A DNA stretch of 39,895 nt. Source: Desulfobacteraceae bacterium. Lineage in GTDB: Bacteria > Desulfobacterota > Desulfobacteria > Desulfobacterales > Desulfococcaceae. The DNA is taken from assembly GCA_011390755.1 (NCBI GenBank), contig JAABRU010000052.1:1-39895 (forward strand), read 5' to 3'. The notes below the pieces were generated by a model, which did no database searches, was not told the DNA's origin, and saw only the letters and a list, made by a program, of their open reading frames with translations. Shown piece by piece: positions 1 through 9,500 of the stretch. The translations under genes were made by a program, and so were the position numbers. The number at the start of each line of letters is the position of its first letter. The stretch's first letter is position 1.

Positions 1-239
1 GAAAAAAATTTTTCAGTGGCCGTCCGGGATACCTGCGCTCTTTTTCAGGGGATTTTATCATGATTTCCTCCGATTTTGCATTATTTCCCGGAACAGACCG
101 GTTTTTCCTTACCTGTGCCCTTATATTATGCGGATAATCTCTTTATCCTGCTTTCATCTCTGTTCGGAAATGTTTCCGAACAAGCTCAAATACACTATGA
201 TACATTGTCAACTTTGATCTTATGGGTTGAAGTGTACAG
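1..239. other. Upstream stretch without a supported gene
   Basis: I see no convincing gene here. The short open frames present have no good ribosome-binding site and no recognisable domain. The stretch ends at a strong hairpin that separates it from the efflux locus. Confidence 0.5.
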
Positions 240-272
240 AAAAACCGGATTTTTCTGAAAAATCCGGTTTTT
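240..272. terminator. Perfect 15-bp hairpin, probable bidirectional terminator
   Basis: The arm AAAAACCGGATTTTT (240-254) is followed by a 3-nt loop and its exact reverse complement (258-272). The stem ends in A and T runs on both sides, as expected of a rho-independent terminator usable in either direction. It would insulate the efflux genes starting at 370 from transcription entering from the left. Function is inferred from structure only. Confidence 0.75.
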
Positions 273-369
273 GCAACTCACATAAACAAGATTGGCAGAG
301 TACTGGGGTTTTCTGCGAAACCTGCCGGGAAACCGAATAAAATAACGGTTTACAGCGGAGAGTATCTGA

Positions 370-1683
370 ATGAAAAAACTGCCGTATCTTATCTGTATGA
401 TTCTTTTGTTTTCCATCAGTCCGAAAGCCGCCCGCGCGACGGGGGATTCTTCTGCAGTACCCCCGGACACACTCCCGGAACTGATTGCTCAGGCATATGA
501 AAATAATCCGTCCATCCGGGCCGCGCGGGAGGAATGGCGGGCTGCGGTGGAAAAATACCGTGTGGCAACGGCATATCCCGATCCCCTGCTGATGATAACA
601 TATTTCCCGGAACCCATTGAAACCCGCCTGGGTCCGCAGGACTGGAATGCCAGTCTGTCCCAGATGATTCCCTTTCCGGGAAAGCTGGGCAAAGCCGGGG
701 AGATTGCCCAGGCAGATATCCGCATGGCAAAGGTGAATATGGATATGGTTGTCCGGGATGTTCTGCTATCTGTTCGTGAATCCTACCATGAACTGCTCTA
801 TATTCAGCAGGCACGGGAGATTGCGGAGAAAAATGCCGGACTGCTGGAAGAACTCCGGAAGATCGGCGAGGCGGCCTACGCGCAGGATCGGACGGTCTTT
901 ACGGATGTGGTGAAGGCCCAGGCCCAGACCGGGCAGATCCGCTATGATATTTTACTGCTGGAAGAACTGGAGCAGACAGAGAAAACCCGGCTCAAGGGCC
1001 TGCTGAACCGTCCGACCGATTCACCTTTGGGAAAAATCAGCCCCATTCCGGTACTGCCGATTGTCTATAAAATTGAAGAGCTATACCGGCTGGCCGAAGT
1101 CAATCAGGATGAAATCCGTATGGCCGGTGCCCGTGTGGAAAAAACAGAGGCCATGATGGATATGGCCGTTTATCAGAATCTCCCGGATTTCCGGCTGGGC
1201 ATTTTTTACGCAGGTATCGGCGAGCCGGATGCGACTTCGGCCATGCCTTCCCCCGATGCCGGAGATGATGCGGTCGGCATTCAGTTCGGTTTCAATATCC
1301 CCCTGTGGTTCGGAAAAAACAGCAGTCAGCGGGCACAGGCCCGGGCGGAATCGGAAAAGGCCAAAGCCATGAAAGAGGGGCAGATCAATATGGCCCGGAC
1401 CCAGGTGCATACCCTCTGGTTCAAATTACAGAATGCAAAACGGCTCATTACCCTGTACCGGGAAGAAATGCTGCCCCAGTCCATGCAGGCCGTCCATACT
1501 GCGGAAACCTGGTTCCGGGAAGGACAGGGCAGTTTTTCGGATTTTGCCGAAACACAGGCCGCAGTCTATAATTTCCAACTGTCCCTTGCCAGGGCCTCCG
1601 CGGATTACGGGAAGATATTGGCCAAACTGGAGCGGATATGCGGGCAGAGCCTGACGGTTAAAGAAGTGATGAGTGATGAGTAA
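370..1683 (+). CDS. TolC-family outer membrane efflux protein (CusC-like)
   Basis: This 437-residue protein starts with a typical Sec signal peptide (MKKLPYLICMILLFSISPKA) and continues as a long, mostly helical protein with two related halves, the TolC/outer-membrane-factor pattern. Characteristic segments are the early PELIAQAYENNPSIRAA and the later RTQVHTLWFKLQNAKRLI. Such proteins form the outer-membrane channel of tripartite RND pumps. The start is supported by GGAG about nine bases upstream. A second TolC homologue, a CusB-type adaptor and a CusA-type pump follow on the same strand, so a role in copper/silver export is likely. It has no lipobox, unlike the next TolC protein. The stop codon lies inside a degenerate tandem repeat (see 1666-1840). 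Confidence 0.9.
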   Translation: MKKLPYLICMILLFSISPKAARATGDSSAVPPDTLPELIAQAYENNPSIRAAREEWRAAVEKYRVATAYPDPLLMITYFPEPIETRLGPQDWNASLSQMIPFPGKLGKAGEIAQADIRMAKVNMDMVVRDVLLSVRESYHELLYIQQAREIAEKNAGLLEELRKIGEAAYAQDRTVFTDVVKAQAQTGQIRYDILLLEELEQTEKTRLKGLLNRPTDSPLGKISPIPVLPIVYKIEELYRLAEVNQDEIRMAGARVEKTEAMMDMAVYQNLPDFRLGIFYAGIGEPDATSAMPSPDAGDDAVGIQFGFNIPLWFGKNSSQRAQARAESEKAKAMKEGQINMARTQVHTLWFKLQNAKRLITLYREEMLPQSMQAVHTAETWFREGQGSFSDFAETQAAVYNFQLSLARASADYGKILAKLERICGQSLTVKEVMSDE

Positions 1684-1840
1684 TTGGTGATGAGTAATTG
1701 GTGATGAGTGATGGGTAATGAGTGATGGGATTCTGCGAAGATGTGTCAGCCCCAACGGGGCGGATTGATATAGCCCAGGCCATCGGCCTGGGATGTGGAT
1801 ATTTTTTAGAAGACAGGCCCTGAAAGGGCGGATTAATAAA
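1666..1840. repeat. Short tandem repeat plus GC-rich palindromic repeat (family P)
   Basis: From about 1666 the sequence cycles through variants of GTGATGAGTAATTG and overlaps the stop codon of the upstream TolC gene. It is followed (1747-1840) by small palindromes: GCCCCAACGGGGC, AGCCCAGGCCATCGGCCTGGG and GCCCTGAAAGGGC. The same motif set recurs at 32440-32650, so this is an interspersed family. It separates two otherwise co-directional genes by about 190 bp. Confidence 0.7.
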
Positions 1841-1869
1841 ACTTGCTCCCAACCGGAAGGGATGATGAT

Positions 1870-3408
1870 ATGAAAAAATGTTATATCCTGTTTATCCTGT
1901 TTACAATCTGTCCACTTCTGTTCTCCTGCGGCAGATATGCGGAGATGAAGACCGGGTTGGAAAATTATGAACCGCCGGTTTCCCCCGTGCAGATGAAAGA
2001 AATTTCTTCAGAAGAGAAGGAATCCGGAAAGGATCAGGCAGATTCTGATGTGCAGATTCAGCAGTTGCAGGAGATGAAAGATACATGGAACCGCTCTTTG
2101 TCATTGGAAAAAAGCGAATCTTCTTTTGTCCGCCTCAGTCCTGCATTGATAAAAAAATTCCGCTCTGCCTCTGATGATCCGGATGTTTCTGCCCGCATCC
2201 TGTCCAAAGGATATACACTGAATACCCTGGAAACGCTGACCCTGCTGCGGAATCCCGGTATCCGGGCAGCAGAAAGGAAAGTGCGGGCCGAAGCCGAAGC
2301 CTTCAGCCAGGTGGCCTATCTGGATGAAATTCTGCGCCAATATACGGCTTTTACTGCGGGATTAATGAACGGTATCGGTCCCATGAAGGGGAAGGATGCC
2401 ATTCAGATGAAATATCCCTTTCCGGGAATTACCGCGCTGAAAGGGCGGATTGTGAACCGATCCGTGGCTGCGGCCCGTGAGGATCTGGAAATCGCCCGGC
2501 GGGAGGCTGTCACAACCATTCGGAAAACCTACTGGAATCTTCTTTTTATCCAAAAATCCCGGCAGATTATGGCGGAAACCCTGGAACTGTTCCGGCGACT
2601 GGAATCTGTTGCCGATACCCGTTACCGGGCCGGAAACGCCGGTTTTCAGGATGTCATCAAAGTGACCATCCGAAGCCGGATTATGGAAGAGGATCTGCAC
2701 ACATTGGCGGAGAATGAAAAAAATCTGAAAGCAAAAATCCTGGAAATGGTGAATCTTCCCCCGGATACCCCTGTCGGCTTTCCATCTGAAAAGAATCCGG
2801 GGCGGAATCTCCCGGTTTTAGAAAAATTATACCGGTCTGCAAAAGAAAAGCGCCAGGAACTCCGGAAAATGCGGGCCATGGTCGGGAAAATGGAAGGGAT
2901 GGTGGAAATGGCTGAGACGATGATTCTTCCTCCCTTTACGCTGAATTTTTCCCTTTACGATAATGAATCTGTTTTGCAGGCGGGCAGTGCGGCAATGAAA
3001 CCTTCATTTCCCATCACCACTGCTTCTTCAATGGGCGCAGGTCTGCCGCAGAAACCCTGGTTCGGAAGCACGAATGCCTGGCTGGGGCAAACCCGGCAGA
3101 ATCTGGCGGCCCTTCGGGAAGAGTTGCAGAAAGCGGAATCCGCAACAGATAATATGGTGCGGAATGCCTGGTCTGAACTGGATAAGGCTGTGCGGGAATA
3201 TCACCTGTATCATGACACCATAAAGGATTTATCGCGTTCCGCCCTGGATGTATCCACCAAAGGATATGAATCCGGAAGCGTGTCTTTTGCCGATGTCATT
3301 GCTTCCTACACCGACTGGCTCAATACCGGCCTTGCCCTGGTGCGGAAAAACAGTGATATCGGGGTGGCAAGGGCCGAACTGGAGCGGGTGACGGGAAGGT
3401 CTTTCTGA
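1870..3408 (+). CDS. TolC-family outer membrane lipoprotein, second efflux channel
   Basis: I chose the ATG at 1870 because GGAAGGGATGATGAT lies just upstream and the protein then begins with a lipoprotein signal (MKKCYILFILFTICPLLFSC, lipobox LFSC). A TTG nine codons earlier is open but unlikely. The mature part (about 512 residues in all) has the helical TolC/OMF fold: TLNTLETLTLLRNPGIRAAE resembles the conserved start of the first repeat, and VIASYTDWLNTGLALVRKNS resembles the end of the second. Roughly the first 100 mature residues are charged and Gln/Glu/Lys-rich, longer than usual. Two OMF genes in one metal-efflux locus may be alternative channels or substrate-specific partners. The family assignment is firm; the distinct role is unknown. 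Confidence 0.87.
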   Translation: MKKCYILFILFTICPLLFSCGRYAEMKTGLENYEPPVSPVQMKEISSEEKESGKDQADSDVQIQQLQEMKDTWNRSLSLEKSESSFVRLSPALIKKFRSASDDPDVSARILSKGYTLNTLETLTLLRNPGIRAAERKVRAEAEAFSQVAYLDEILRQYTAFTAGLMNGIGPMKGKDAIQMKYPFPGITALKGRIVNRSVAAAREDLEIARREAVTTIRKTYWNLLFIQKSRQIMAETLELFRRLESVADTRYRAGNAGFQDVIKVTIRSRIMEEDLHTLAENEKNLKAKILEMVNLPPDTPVGFPSEKNPGRNLPVLEKLYRSAKEKRQELRKMRAMVGKMEGMVEMAETMILPPFTLNFSLYDNESVLQAGSAAMKPSFPITTASSMGAGLPQKPWFGSTNAWLGQTRQNLAALREELQKAESATDNMVRNAWSELDKAVREYHLYHDTIKDLSRSALDVSTKGYESGSVSFADVIASYTDWLNTGLALVRKNSDIGVARAELERVTGRSF

Positions 3409-3519
3409 ATTTAATAGTTATGAAGTATCATTTTTGAGAAAATGTTTATTCCCACGGGGCCTTTTTTTTAGTGGAAGGAATTTTTATAAATATACCTTTA
3501 TGTTATTTTGATTTTTTCA

Positions 3520-3755
3520 CTGTACAGGACAAAAAAATAACATATTGATATTATTGGATTCTGCATAAATCTCTGCACGAAATATTATTAAAATCAGCCA
3601 CGAATGACACGAATCCGCACGAATCGCACAAACTGTAATTCGTGTAATTTGTGCAATTCGTGGCTGCAATATTAAATCTTCTGAGTAATGGTATGACTTA
3701 ACTGTTTGGTATTAAATATTTTTTTGAAATTGCAAATAAATTTTGTCCTGTACAG
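3520..3755. repeat. Inverted-repeat element (CTGTACAGGACAAAA ends) containing a CACGAAT palindrome
   Basis: CTGTACAGGACAAAA (3520-3534) recurs as its exact reverse complement at 3741-3755, bounding a 236-bp segment. Inside, 3597-3664 is an imperfect palindrome of CACGAAT units that begins GCCACGAATGACACGAAT and ends ATTCGTGGC. A related palindrome is at 11131-11236. The fragment GAGTAATGGTAT at about 3685 matches the end of family E. The whole unit lies between the second tolC and the adaptor gene (ATG 3817) and so occupies that gene's promoter region. No transposase is present; a non-autonomous element is an inference. Confidence 0.6.
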
Positions 3756-3816
3756 GGAAATGTACAAACAAAAATCAGCGTTGTCAATCCATTTACGAAT
3801 GCTCGGAGATAAATAT

Positions 3817-5304
3817 ATGGAAAATCATACAAATAAAATACCTGTAAAAACCATCGTCATCACCGCCGTGATTACCGCCGCCCTGACCTTCGGGCTGATG
3901 CAGTTCAGCGGATTCCATGCACCCCACGGCGGCGGGACAGGGGAAACCGCTTCCGGGGGTACAGAAAAAAAACAGTTGTGGACCTGCGGAATGCACCCCT
4001 GGATTATTACAGAAGAACCGGGGCTTTGTCCCATCTGCAATATGGATCTGACCCCCAAGCGGGATGAAAACAGCGGAAGCGGGCAGACTTCCGGCGAACG
4101 GATTATCGCCTACTGGCGTGCCCCTATGGATCCAATGGAGATTTATGACAAACCCGGCAAAAGCAAAATGGGTATGGACCTGGTTCCCGTGTATGAGGAT
4201 GAAATCATCGGCGGAGTGGAGATAATAATTGATCCGGTCATGGAACAGAATATGGGGGTCCGCACCGCCAAAGTGGAGAAAGGCCCCCTGCACCACACCA
4301 TCCGCACTTACGGACATATCACCTATGATGAAACCGGAACCGCGCAGATCAGCCCCAAAGTGGATGGCTGGATTGAAAAACTCCATGTGAATTTCATCGG
4401 GGAAGCGGTGGAAAAGGATCAACCCCTGTTTGAAATCTACTCCCCCCGGCTTTTGGCAGCCCAGGAGGAATACCTTACGGCCTTCCGGAATTTCCGGAGC
4501 AATCCCCTGCCCCGGAACCGGGAAATGACGGATTCTGTCCGGCGCAGACTGCAGTATTTTGATGTGGCCGAAGAAGAAATCCGGGCAATGGAAAGCGCGA
4601 ATGAAGTCAGAAAAACCGTGACCATCCGTTCTCCCCTCAGCGGTACGGTCACGCATAAAAACGCCATTGAAGGCGGATTTATCAAAGCCGGAACCAATAC
4701 CTATACGGTTGCGGATCTCTCCACGGTCTGGGTGGAAGCCCATATCTATGAATATGAACTGAGCCGGGTGGCACAGGGACAGGAAGCCGAAATGACCCTG
4801 CCCTATATGCCGGGGAAAACATACCGCGGCCGTGTGGCCTTTGTATATCCCTGGTTACAGCAGAAAACAAGGGATGTGGTCATCCGCCTGGAATTTGAAA
4901 ATCCGGAGTCGGAACTCAAGCCGGATATGTATGCGGATGTGCATATCCGTACCGGGGGAAAAGAGGAAGGACTGTTTATCCCCTCGGAATCCGTCATCCG
5001 CTCCGGAGAGCGCAATGTGGTTTTTGTGGCCCAAGGAAAGGGCAGATTCATTCCGCGGGAAACGGACCTCGGCATATCTTTGGATGATGGAAAAATACAG
5101 ATTCTCTCCGGTCTGGCTCCCGGAGAAACAGTGGTGACATCGGGCCAGTTCCTCCTGGATTCGGAATCCAAACTCAAAGAAGCCGTGCAGAAGATGATGG
5201 CCGCCAGGTCCGGCCCGGTGGAAACGGAAAAAGAAGCGGAAGATGATTTTTTCGGGGATATGGAATCGGAAGCCGGGGATGATTTTTTTAAGGATATGGA
5301 GTAA
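3817..5304 (+). CDS. RND efflux periplasmic adaptor with heavy-metal-binding domains (CusB-like)
   Basis: I chose ATG 3817 (CGGAGATAAAT upstream), which puts a membrane anchor (TIVITAVITAALTFGLMQFS) near the N terminus; in-frame codons before it lie in repeat DNA. Next come two heavy-metal-binding motifs. The first is WTCGMHPWIITEEPGLCPIC with a following MDLTPK; the second, WRAPMDPMEIYDKPGKSKMG with MDLVPVYED, has lost the cysteines. The rest matches CusB/HlyD adaptors, with barrel-sandwich halves around residues 165-215 and 270-310 and a beta-barrel, which link the inner-membrane pump to TolC. The C terminus carries an unusual acidic near-duplication (DDFFGDME then DDFFKDME). The pump partner is at 6552, separated by an opposite-strand gene. 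The family is certain; copper/silver specificity is inferred from the pump. Confidence 0.92.
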   Translation: MENHTNKIPVKTIVITAVITAALTFGLMQFSGFHAPHGGGTGETASGGTEKKQLWTCGMHPWIITEEPGLCPICNMDLTPKRDENSGSGQTSGERIIAYWRAPMDPMEIYDKPGKSKMGMDLVPVYEDEIIGGVEIIIDPVMEQNMGVRTAKVEKGPLHHTIRTYGHITYDETGTAQISPKVDGWIEKLHVNFIGEAVEKDQPLFEIYSPRLLAAQEEYLTAFRNFRSNPLPRNREMTDSVRRRLQYFDVAEEEIRAMESANEVRKTVTIRSPLSGTVTHKNAIEGGFIKAGTNTYTVADLSTVWVEAHIYEYELSRVAQGQEAEMTLPYMPGKTYRGRVAFVYPWLQQKTRDVVIRLEFENPESELKPDMYADVHIRTGGKEEGLFIPSESVIRSGERNVVFVAQGKGRFIPRETDLGISLDDGKIQILSGLAPGETVVTSGQFLLDSESKLKEAVQKMMAARSGPVETEKEAEDDFFGDMESEAGDDFFKDME

Positions 5305-5306
5305 GG

Positions 5307-6476
5307 TCACAGATACTTCTCCGCATCCCCCCCCGGAACCGCCTGCACCTGATCGGACAGGGGATAGGGATGGGGCGTTCTGCACACGATATAGCCGGAA
5401 ATCAGACTTTCATCTCCGTAAAAGTTTTGCAGTGCATGAATGCCTTTTACCTGGCTCCGGTCGGGATTTTCAGAAAATTTGGCTTCCATCGCAATGAATC
5501 TTCCGGCTTTTTCGATGAGAATATCCACTTCCGCACCGTGAACCGTCCGCCAGAACCAGATGGCAGGCCGTTTGCCCTGTGACATATAATGCCGGATAAT
5601 CTGCATCACCACATGGGTTTCCCATAAAGCACCGATAACGGGATGGCGGACAACCTCATCCCATTTTTCAAAACCCATGAGAAATGCGGCCAGACCGGTA
5701 TCGCAGAAATAGAGTTTGGGAGATTTGATCAGGCGTTTGCCGAGATTCCGGTGATAGGGTTCCAGCAGTACAATCTGCCCGGAAGCCTGGAGAACGGAAA
5801 TCCAGTTTTTGGCTGTATTGGGTGCAATCCCCACATCCCGTGCCAGATCCGAATAAGAGAGAATCTGCCCGGTACGGATGGCCAGGGAGCGGAGAAATCT
5901 GTCAAAATCTCTCAGGCTGCCCACATTCAGAATATTGCGGACATCCCGCTCCAGATAGGTGCTCAGATAGGACGCGTACCAGAATCCCGGTTCGATATCC
6001 GGTCCTGACCAGAGTTCGGGAAAACCGCCGGTGAAGAGATAGCGGTTTTCTTCCGCATCCGGTATGGTTTCTTTGATCTCGCTGAAAGAAAGATTCATCA
6101 TGTTCAGCACCGCACAGCGACCGGCCAGACTTTCGGATATCCCCTGCATGAGCAGGAAATTCTGTGAACCGCTGAGGATAAAACGGCCGGGGGTTTTATT
6201 TTCATCCACAAGAATTTTGACATAGCGGAACAGGGAAGGCGCGTACTGGATTTCATCAATAATCAGGGGTTCTTTCCGGGAAGAAAGAAAATCAAGGGGG
6301 CGCTGCTCCGCCTGTTCGGCAAGGGAGGGAACATCCAGTGATACATAATCAGAATCCGGAAAAATTTTGCGTACCAGTGAGGTTTTTCCCACCTGACGGG
6401 CTCCGGTCAGCACCACAACCGGAAACTGCTGAAAGACAGTCTCCAATGTATTTTCATATTTTCGTGTAATCCACAT
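5307..6476 (-). CDS. AAA ATPase with DUF4143 (putative DNA-binding/addiction-type ATPase)
   Basis: The 389-residue protein starting at MWITRKYENT has Walker A GARQVGKT (residues 25-32), Walker B LIIDEIQYAP (71-80) and the LSGSQNF sensor segment. A winged-helix-like middle follows (YSDLARDVGIAPNTAKNWIS). The DUF4143 C-terminal part contains AEVDILIEKAGRFIAMEAKF, a D...ExK pattern typical of this family's nuclease-like tail. A TTG 16 codons upstream is an alternative start. These ATPases are widespread, often on mobile or plastic DNA, and their role is poorly defined. The stop lies two bases from the adaptor stop (tail to tail), and the gene sits exactly between adaptor and pump, splitting what is normally one operon. 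Confidence 0.88.
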   Translation of the reverse strand: MWITRKYENTLETVFQQFPVVVLTGARQVGKTSLVRKIFPDSDYVSLDVPSLAEQAEQRPLDFLSSRKEPLIIDEIQYAPSLFRYVKILVDENKTPGRFILSGSQNFLLMQGISESLAGRCAVLNMMNLSFSEIKETIPDAEENRYLFTGGFPELWSGPDIEPGFWYASYLSTYLERDVRNILNVGSLRDFDRFLRSLAIRTGQILSYSDLARDVGIAPNTAKNWISVLQASGQIVLLEPYHRNLGKRLIKSPKLYFCDTGLAAFLMGFEKWDEVVRHPVIGALWETHVVMQIIRHYMSQGKRPAIWFWRTVHGAEVDILIEKAGRFIAMEAKFSENPDRSQVKGIHALQNFYGDESLISGYIVCRTPHPYPLSDQVQAVPGGDAEKYL

Positions 6477-6551
6477 GCGGATATTCTGCAACAGGAATGC
6501 GGAAATGTCAAGTCTGCTTTTCAATTCCGGGTATAAAGAAAGATATCTCTT

Positions 6552-9500
6552 ATGATCGAAAAAATCATCGAATGGTCTGTAAACAATAAATTCATGGTCA
6601 TCCTGGCCACCCTCTTTGTCATTCTGGGCGGTGTCATGGCCATGATCCGTATGCCTGTGGATGCCATCCCGGATCTCTCGGATGTGCAGGTGATTATCTA
6701 TACGGAATACTCCGGACAGGCCCCCCAGGTGGTGGAGGATCAGGTCACCTATCCCCTGACCACGGCCATGCTGAGCGTTCCCTACGCCAAAGTGGTGCGG
6801 GGCTATTCCTTTTTCGGTATTTCCTTTGTCTATATCATATTTGAAGACGGAACCGACCTCTACTGGGCAAGGTCAAGAGTACTGGAATACCTGAATTTTG
6901 TTTCCGGCAGACTGCCCGGCGGTGTCACTCCCGGTCTGGGCCCGGATGCCACCGGTGTGGGATGGGTTTATGAATACGTTCTGAAGGACAGCAGCGGAAA
7001 GCATGACCTTCAGGAACTGCGCAGCATTCAGGACTGGTATCTGCGGTATGAACTCACGGCCCTGCCCGGTGTTTCCGAAGTGGCCTCCATCGGCGGGTAT
7101 GTAAAGCAGTACCAGGTGGAAGTGGACCCCAACAAACTCCTGGCCTATAATCTGCCCATCCGGAAAGTGCGCATGGCCATACAGCGTTCCAATAATGATG
7201 TGGGCGGCAAACTGGTGGAGATGGGAGAAACAGAATTCATGGTGCGGGGGCTGGGATATATTCAGTCCATGCAGGATCTGGAAAATACTGCTGTGGGTGC
7301 GGATCCCATGGGAACCCCGATTTTACTGAAAAATATCGCCAATATCCAGATCGGCCCGGAACTGCGCCGGGGCATAGCCGAGTGGAACGGGGAAGGGGAG
7401 ATTGTGGGCGGCGTGGTGATTATGCGTTACGGGGAAAACGCACTGGAGGTCATCCGCCGGGTAAAGGAAAAAATCAAAGACCTGGAAAAAGGACTGCCCC
7501 GGGGTGTGACCATTGAAACCGGATATGACCGTTCCGGCCTTATTGAACGGGCCGTGGAAACCCTCCGCAGCAAACTTCTGGAGGAACTGACTGTGGTGGC
7601 CCTGATCTGCATTGTGTTCCTGCTCCATTTCCGTTCGGCCTTTGTGGCGGTCTTCACCCTGCCGGTGGGCATTCTGATTTCCTTCCTTATCATGTATGCA
7701 ATGAATATCAACGCCAATATCATGAGTCTGGGGGGAATTGCCATTGCCATCGGTGTCATGGTGGATGCTTCCGTGGTCATGGTGGAAAATGCCCACAAAC
7801 ATCTGGAAAGGGATACGGGGAAAAAATCCCATACCGAAATCATTACGGAAGCCGCCAAAGAAGTGGGACCTGCCCTTTTTTACAGTCTGCTCATTATCAC
7901 GGTTTCCTTTCTCCCGGCATTTGCCCTGGGGGAACAGTCCGGACGGCTTTTCAAACCCCTGGCCTATACCAAAACCTTTGCCATGGCGGCCTCATCCGTG
8001 CTGGCCATCACCATTATCCCGGTACTCATGACTTTTTTCATCCGGGAGAATACCCTTGATCCCCGGTTGTCCGAATCCAAAAAAAGAGGGATTTGGATCA
8101 TCAGTCTCCTTACGCCCCCTCTGCTGGTCATCCTCTGCGGTATAGCAGGTCTGCATCTGCCGGATTGGAGTCTGGTCGCTGCACTGATGTTCTCTGTTTT
8201 CATTTTTTTCTGCCTGCTGCCCCGGAAAATCATGCCCGAAGCCCAAAATCCCATCAGCCGTTTTTTCATCCGCATCTATCTGCCTTTTATCCATGCGGTA
8301 CTGCGCTGGCGGAAAAGCACGGTGCTGGTCGCTGTTCTGATTTTTATTATGACCTGGTTTCCCCTGTCAAAACTGGGCAGTGAATTCATGCCCCCTTTAA
8401 ACGAAGGGGATCTGCTTTATATGCCGACGACCCTGCCGGGAATTTCCATCACCAAGGCAAAGGAACTGCTGCAGCAGACGGATAAGATTATTAAGAGATT
8501 TCCGGAGGTACATCATGTTTTCGGAAAAATCGGGAGGGCCGAAACGCCCACAGACCCGGCTCCTCTCTCCATGATTGAAACCACCATTGTGCTCCGGCCC
8601 AGGGTGGAATATGAAATCATCCGGACGGAAAGATTCTTTTCCCACTGGCCGGGCTGGCTGAAAAAACCGCTGACCTGGATCCGGCCCGAAGAGAAAAAGG
8701 GAAAAATCCTGCACCAATGGCGGAAGAAAACAGTGGAAAGGTGGTTTTCCGCTTTTCCGGAACTGCTGAAAAAGCCCCTGACTTGGATATGGCCCGAAGA
8801 ACGCTTTATCACCACAGATGAACTGATTGAAGACCTGGATCGGGCCATTCAGTTCCCCGGGCTGACCAATGCCTGGACCATGCCCATCAAAACCCGCATT
8901 GACATGCTTTCCACGGGTATCAAAACACCTGTGGGAATCAAGATCATGGGGCCGGATCTGAATGTGCTGAATGACCTGGGAGAACAGATTGAGGCCATTG
9001 TGCGGGATATTCCCGGAACACTCTCCGCTTTTTCCGAACGCGTAACGGGCGGCAACTATCTGGATTTCAAAATCCGGAGAGACCATATCGCCCGCTACGG
9101 GCTGACCGTGGGGGATGTGCAGGATGTCATCATGACGGCCATCGGCGGCATGAATGTCACCTATACGGTGGAAGGACTGGAACGCTACCCGGTCAGTCTG
9201 CGTTATAACCGGGAACTGCGGGATGATATTGAAAGACTGAAACGGGTACTCATTCCCACCCCGACCGGCGCGCAGGTTCCCTTAATCCAGTTGGCGGATT
9301 TTTCCATCCACAAAGGCCCGGCCGGTATCAAAAGCGAGAATTCCCGGCGCACTGCCTGGGTTTATGTGGATCTGCGCGGGGTGGATGTGGGAACCTATGT
9401 CAAAACTGCCAAAGAAGTGCTGAACCGGGAAGTGAAAATCCCGGCCGGATATTCCATTGTCTGGTCCGGCCAGTATGAATACATGGAAAAAGCCAGGAAA

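Noticed and set aside
76..258. A 60-codon open frame upstream of the first tolC gene
   Set aside because: No ribosome-binding site, no recognisable domain, and its end overlaps the terminator hairpin at 240-272.
3597..3664. CACGAAT palindrome as a transcription-factor operator for the metal genes
   Set aside because: A similar palindrome occurs between unrelated genes at 11131-11236, so an interspersed repeat is the simpler reading.
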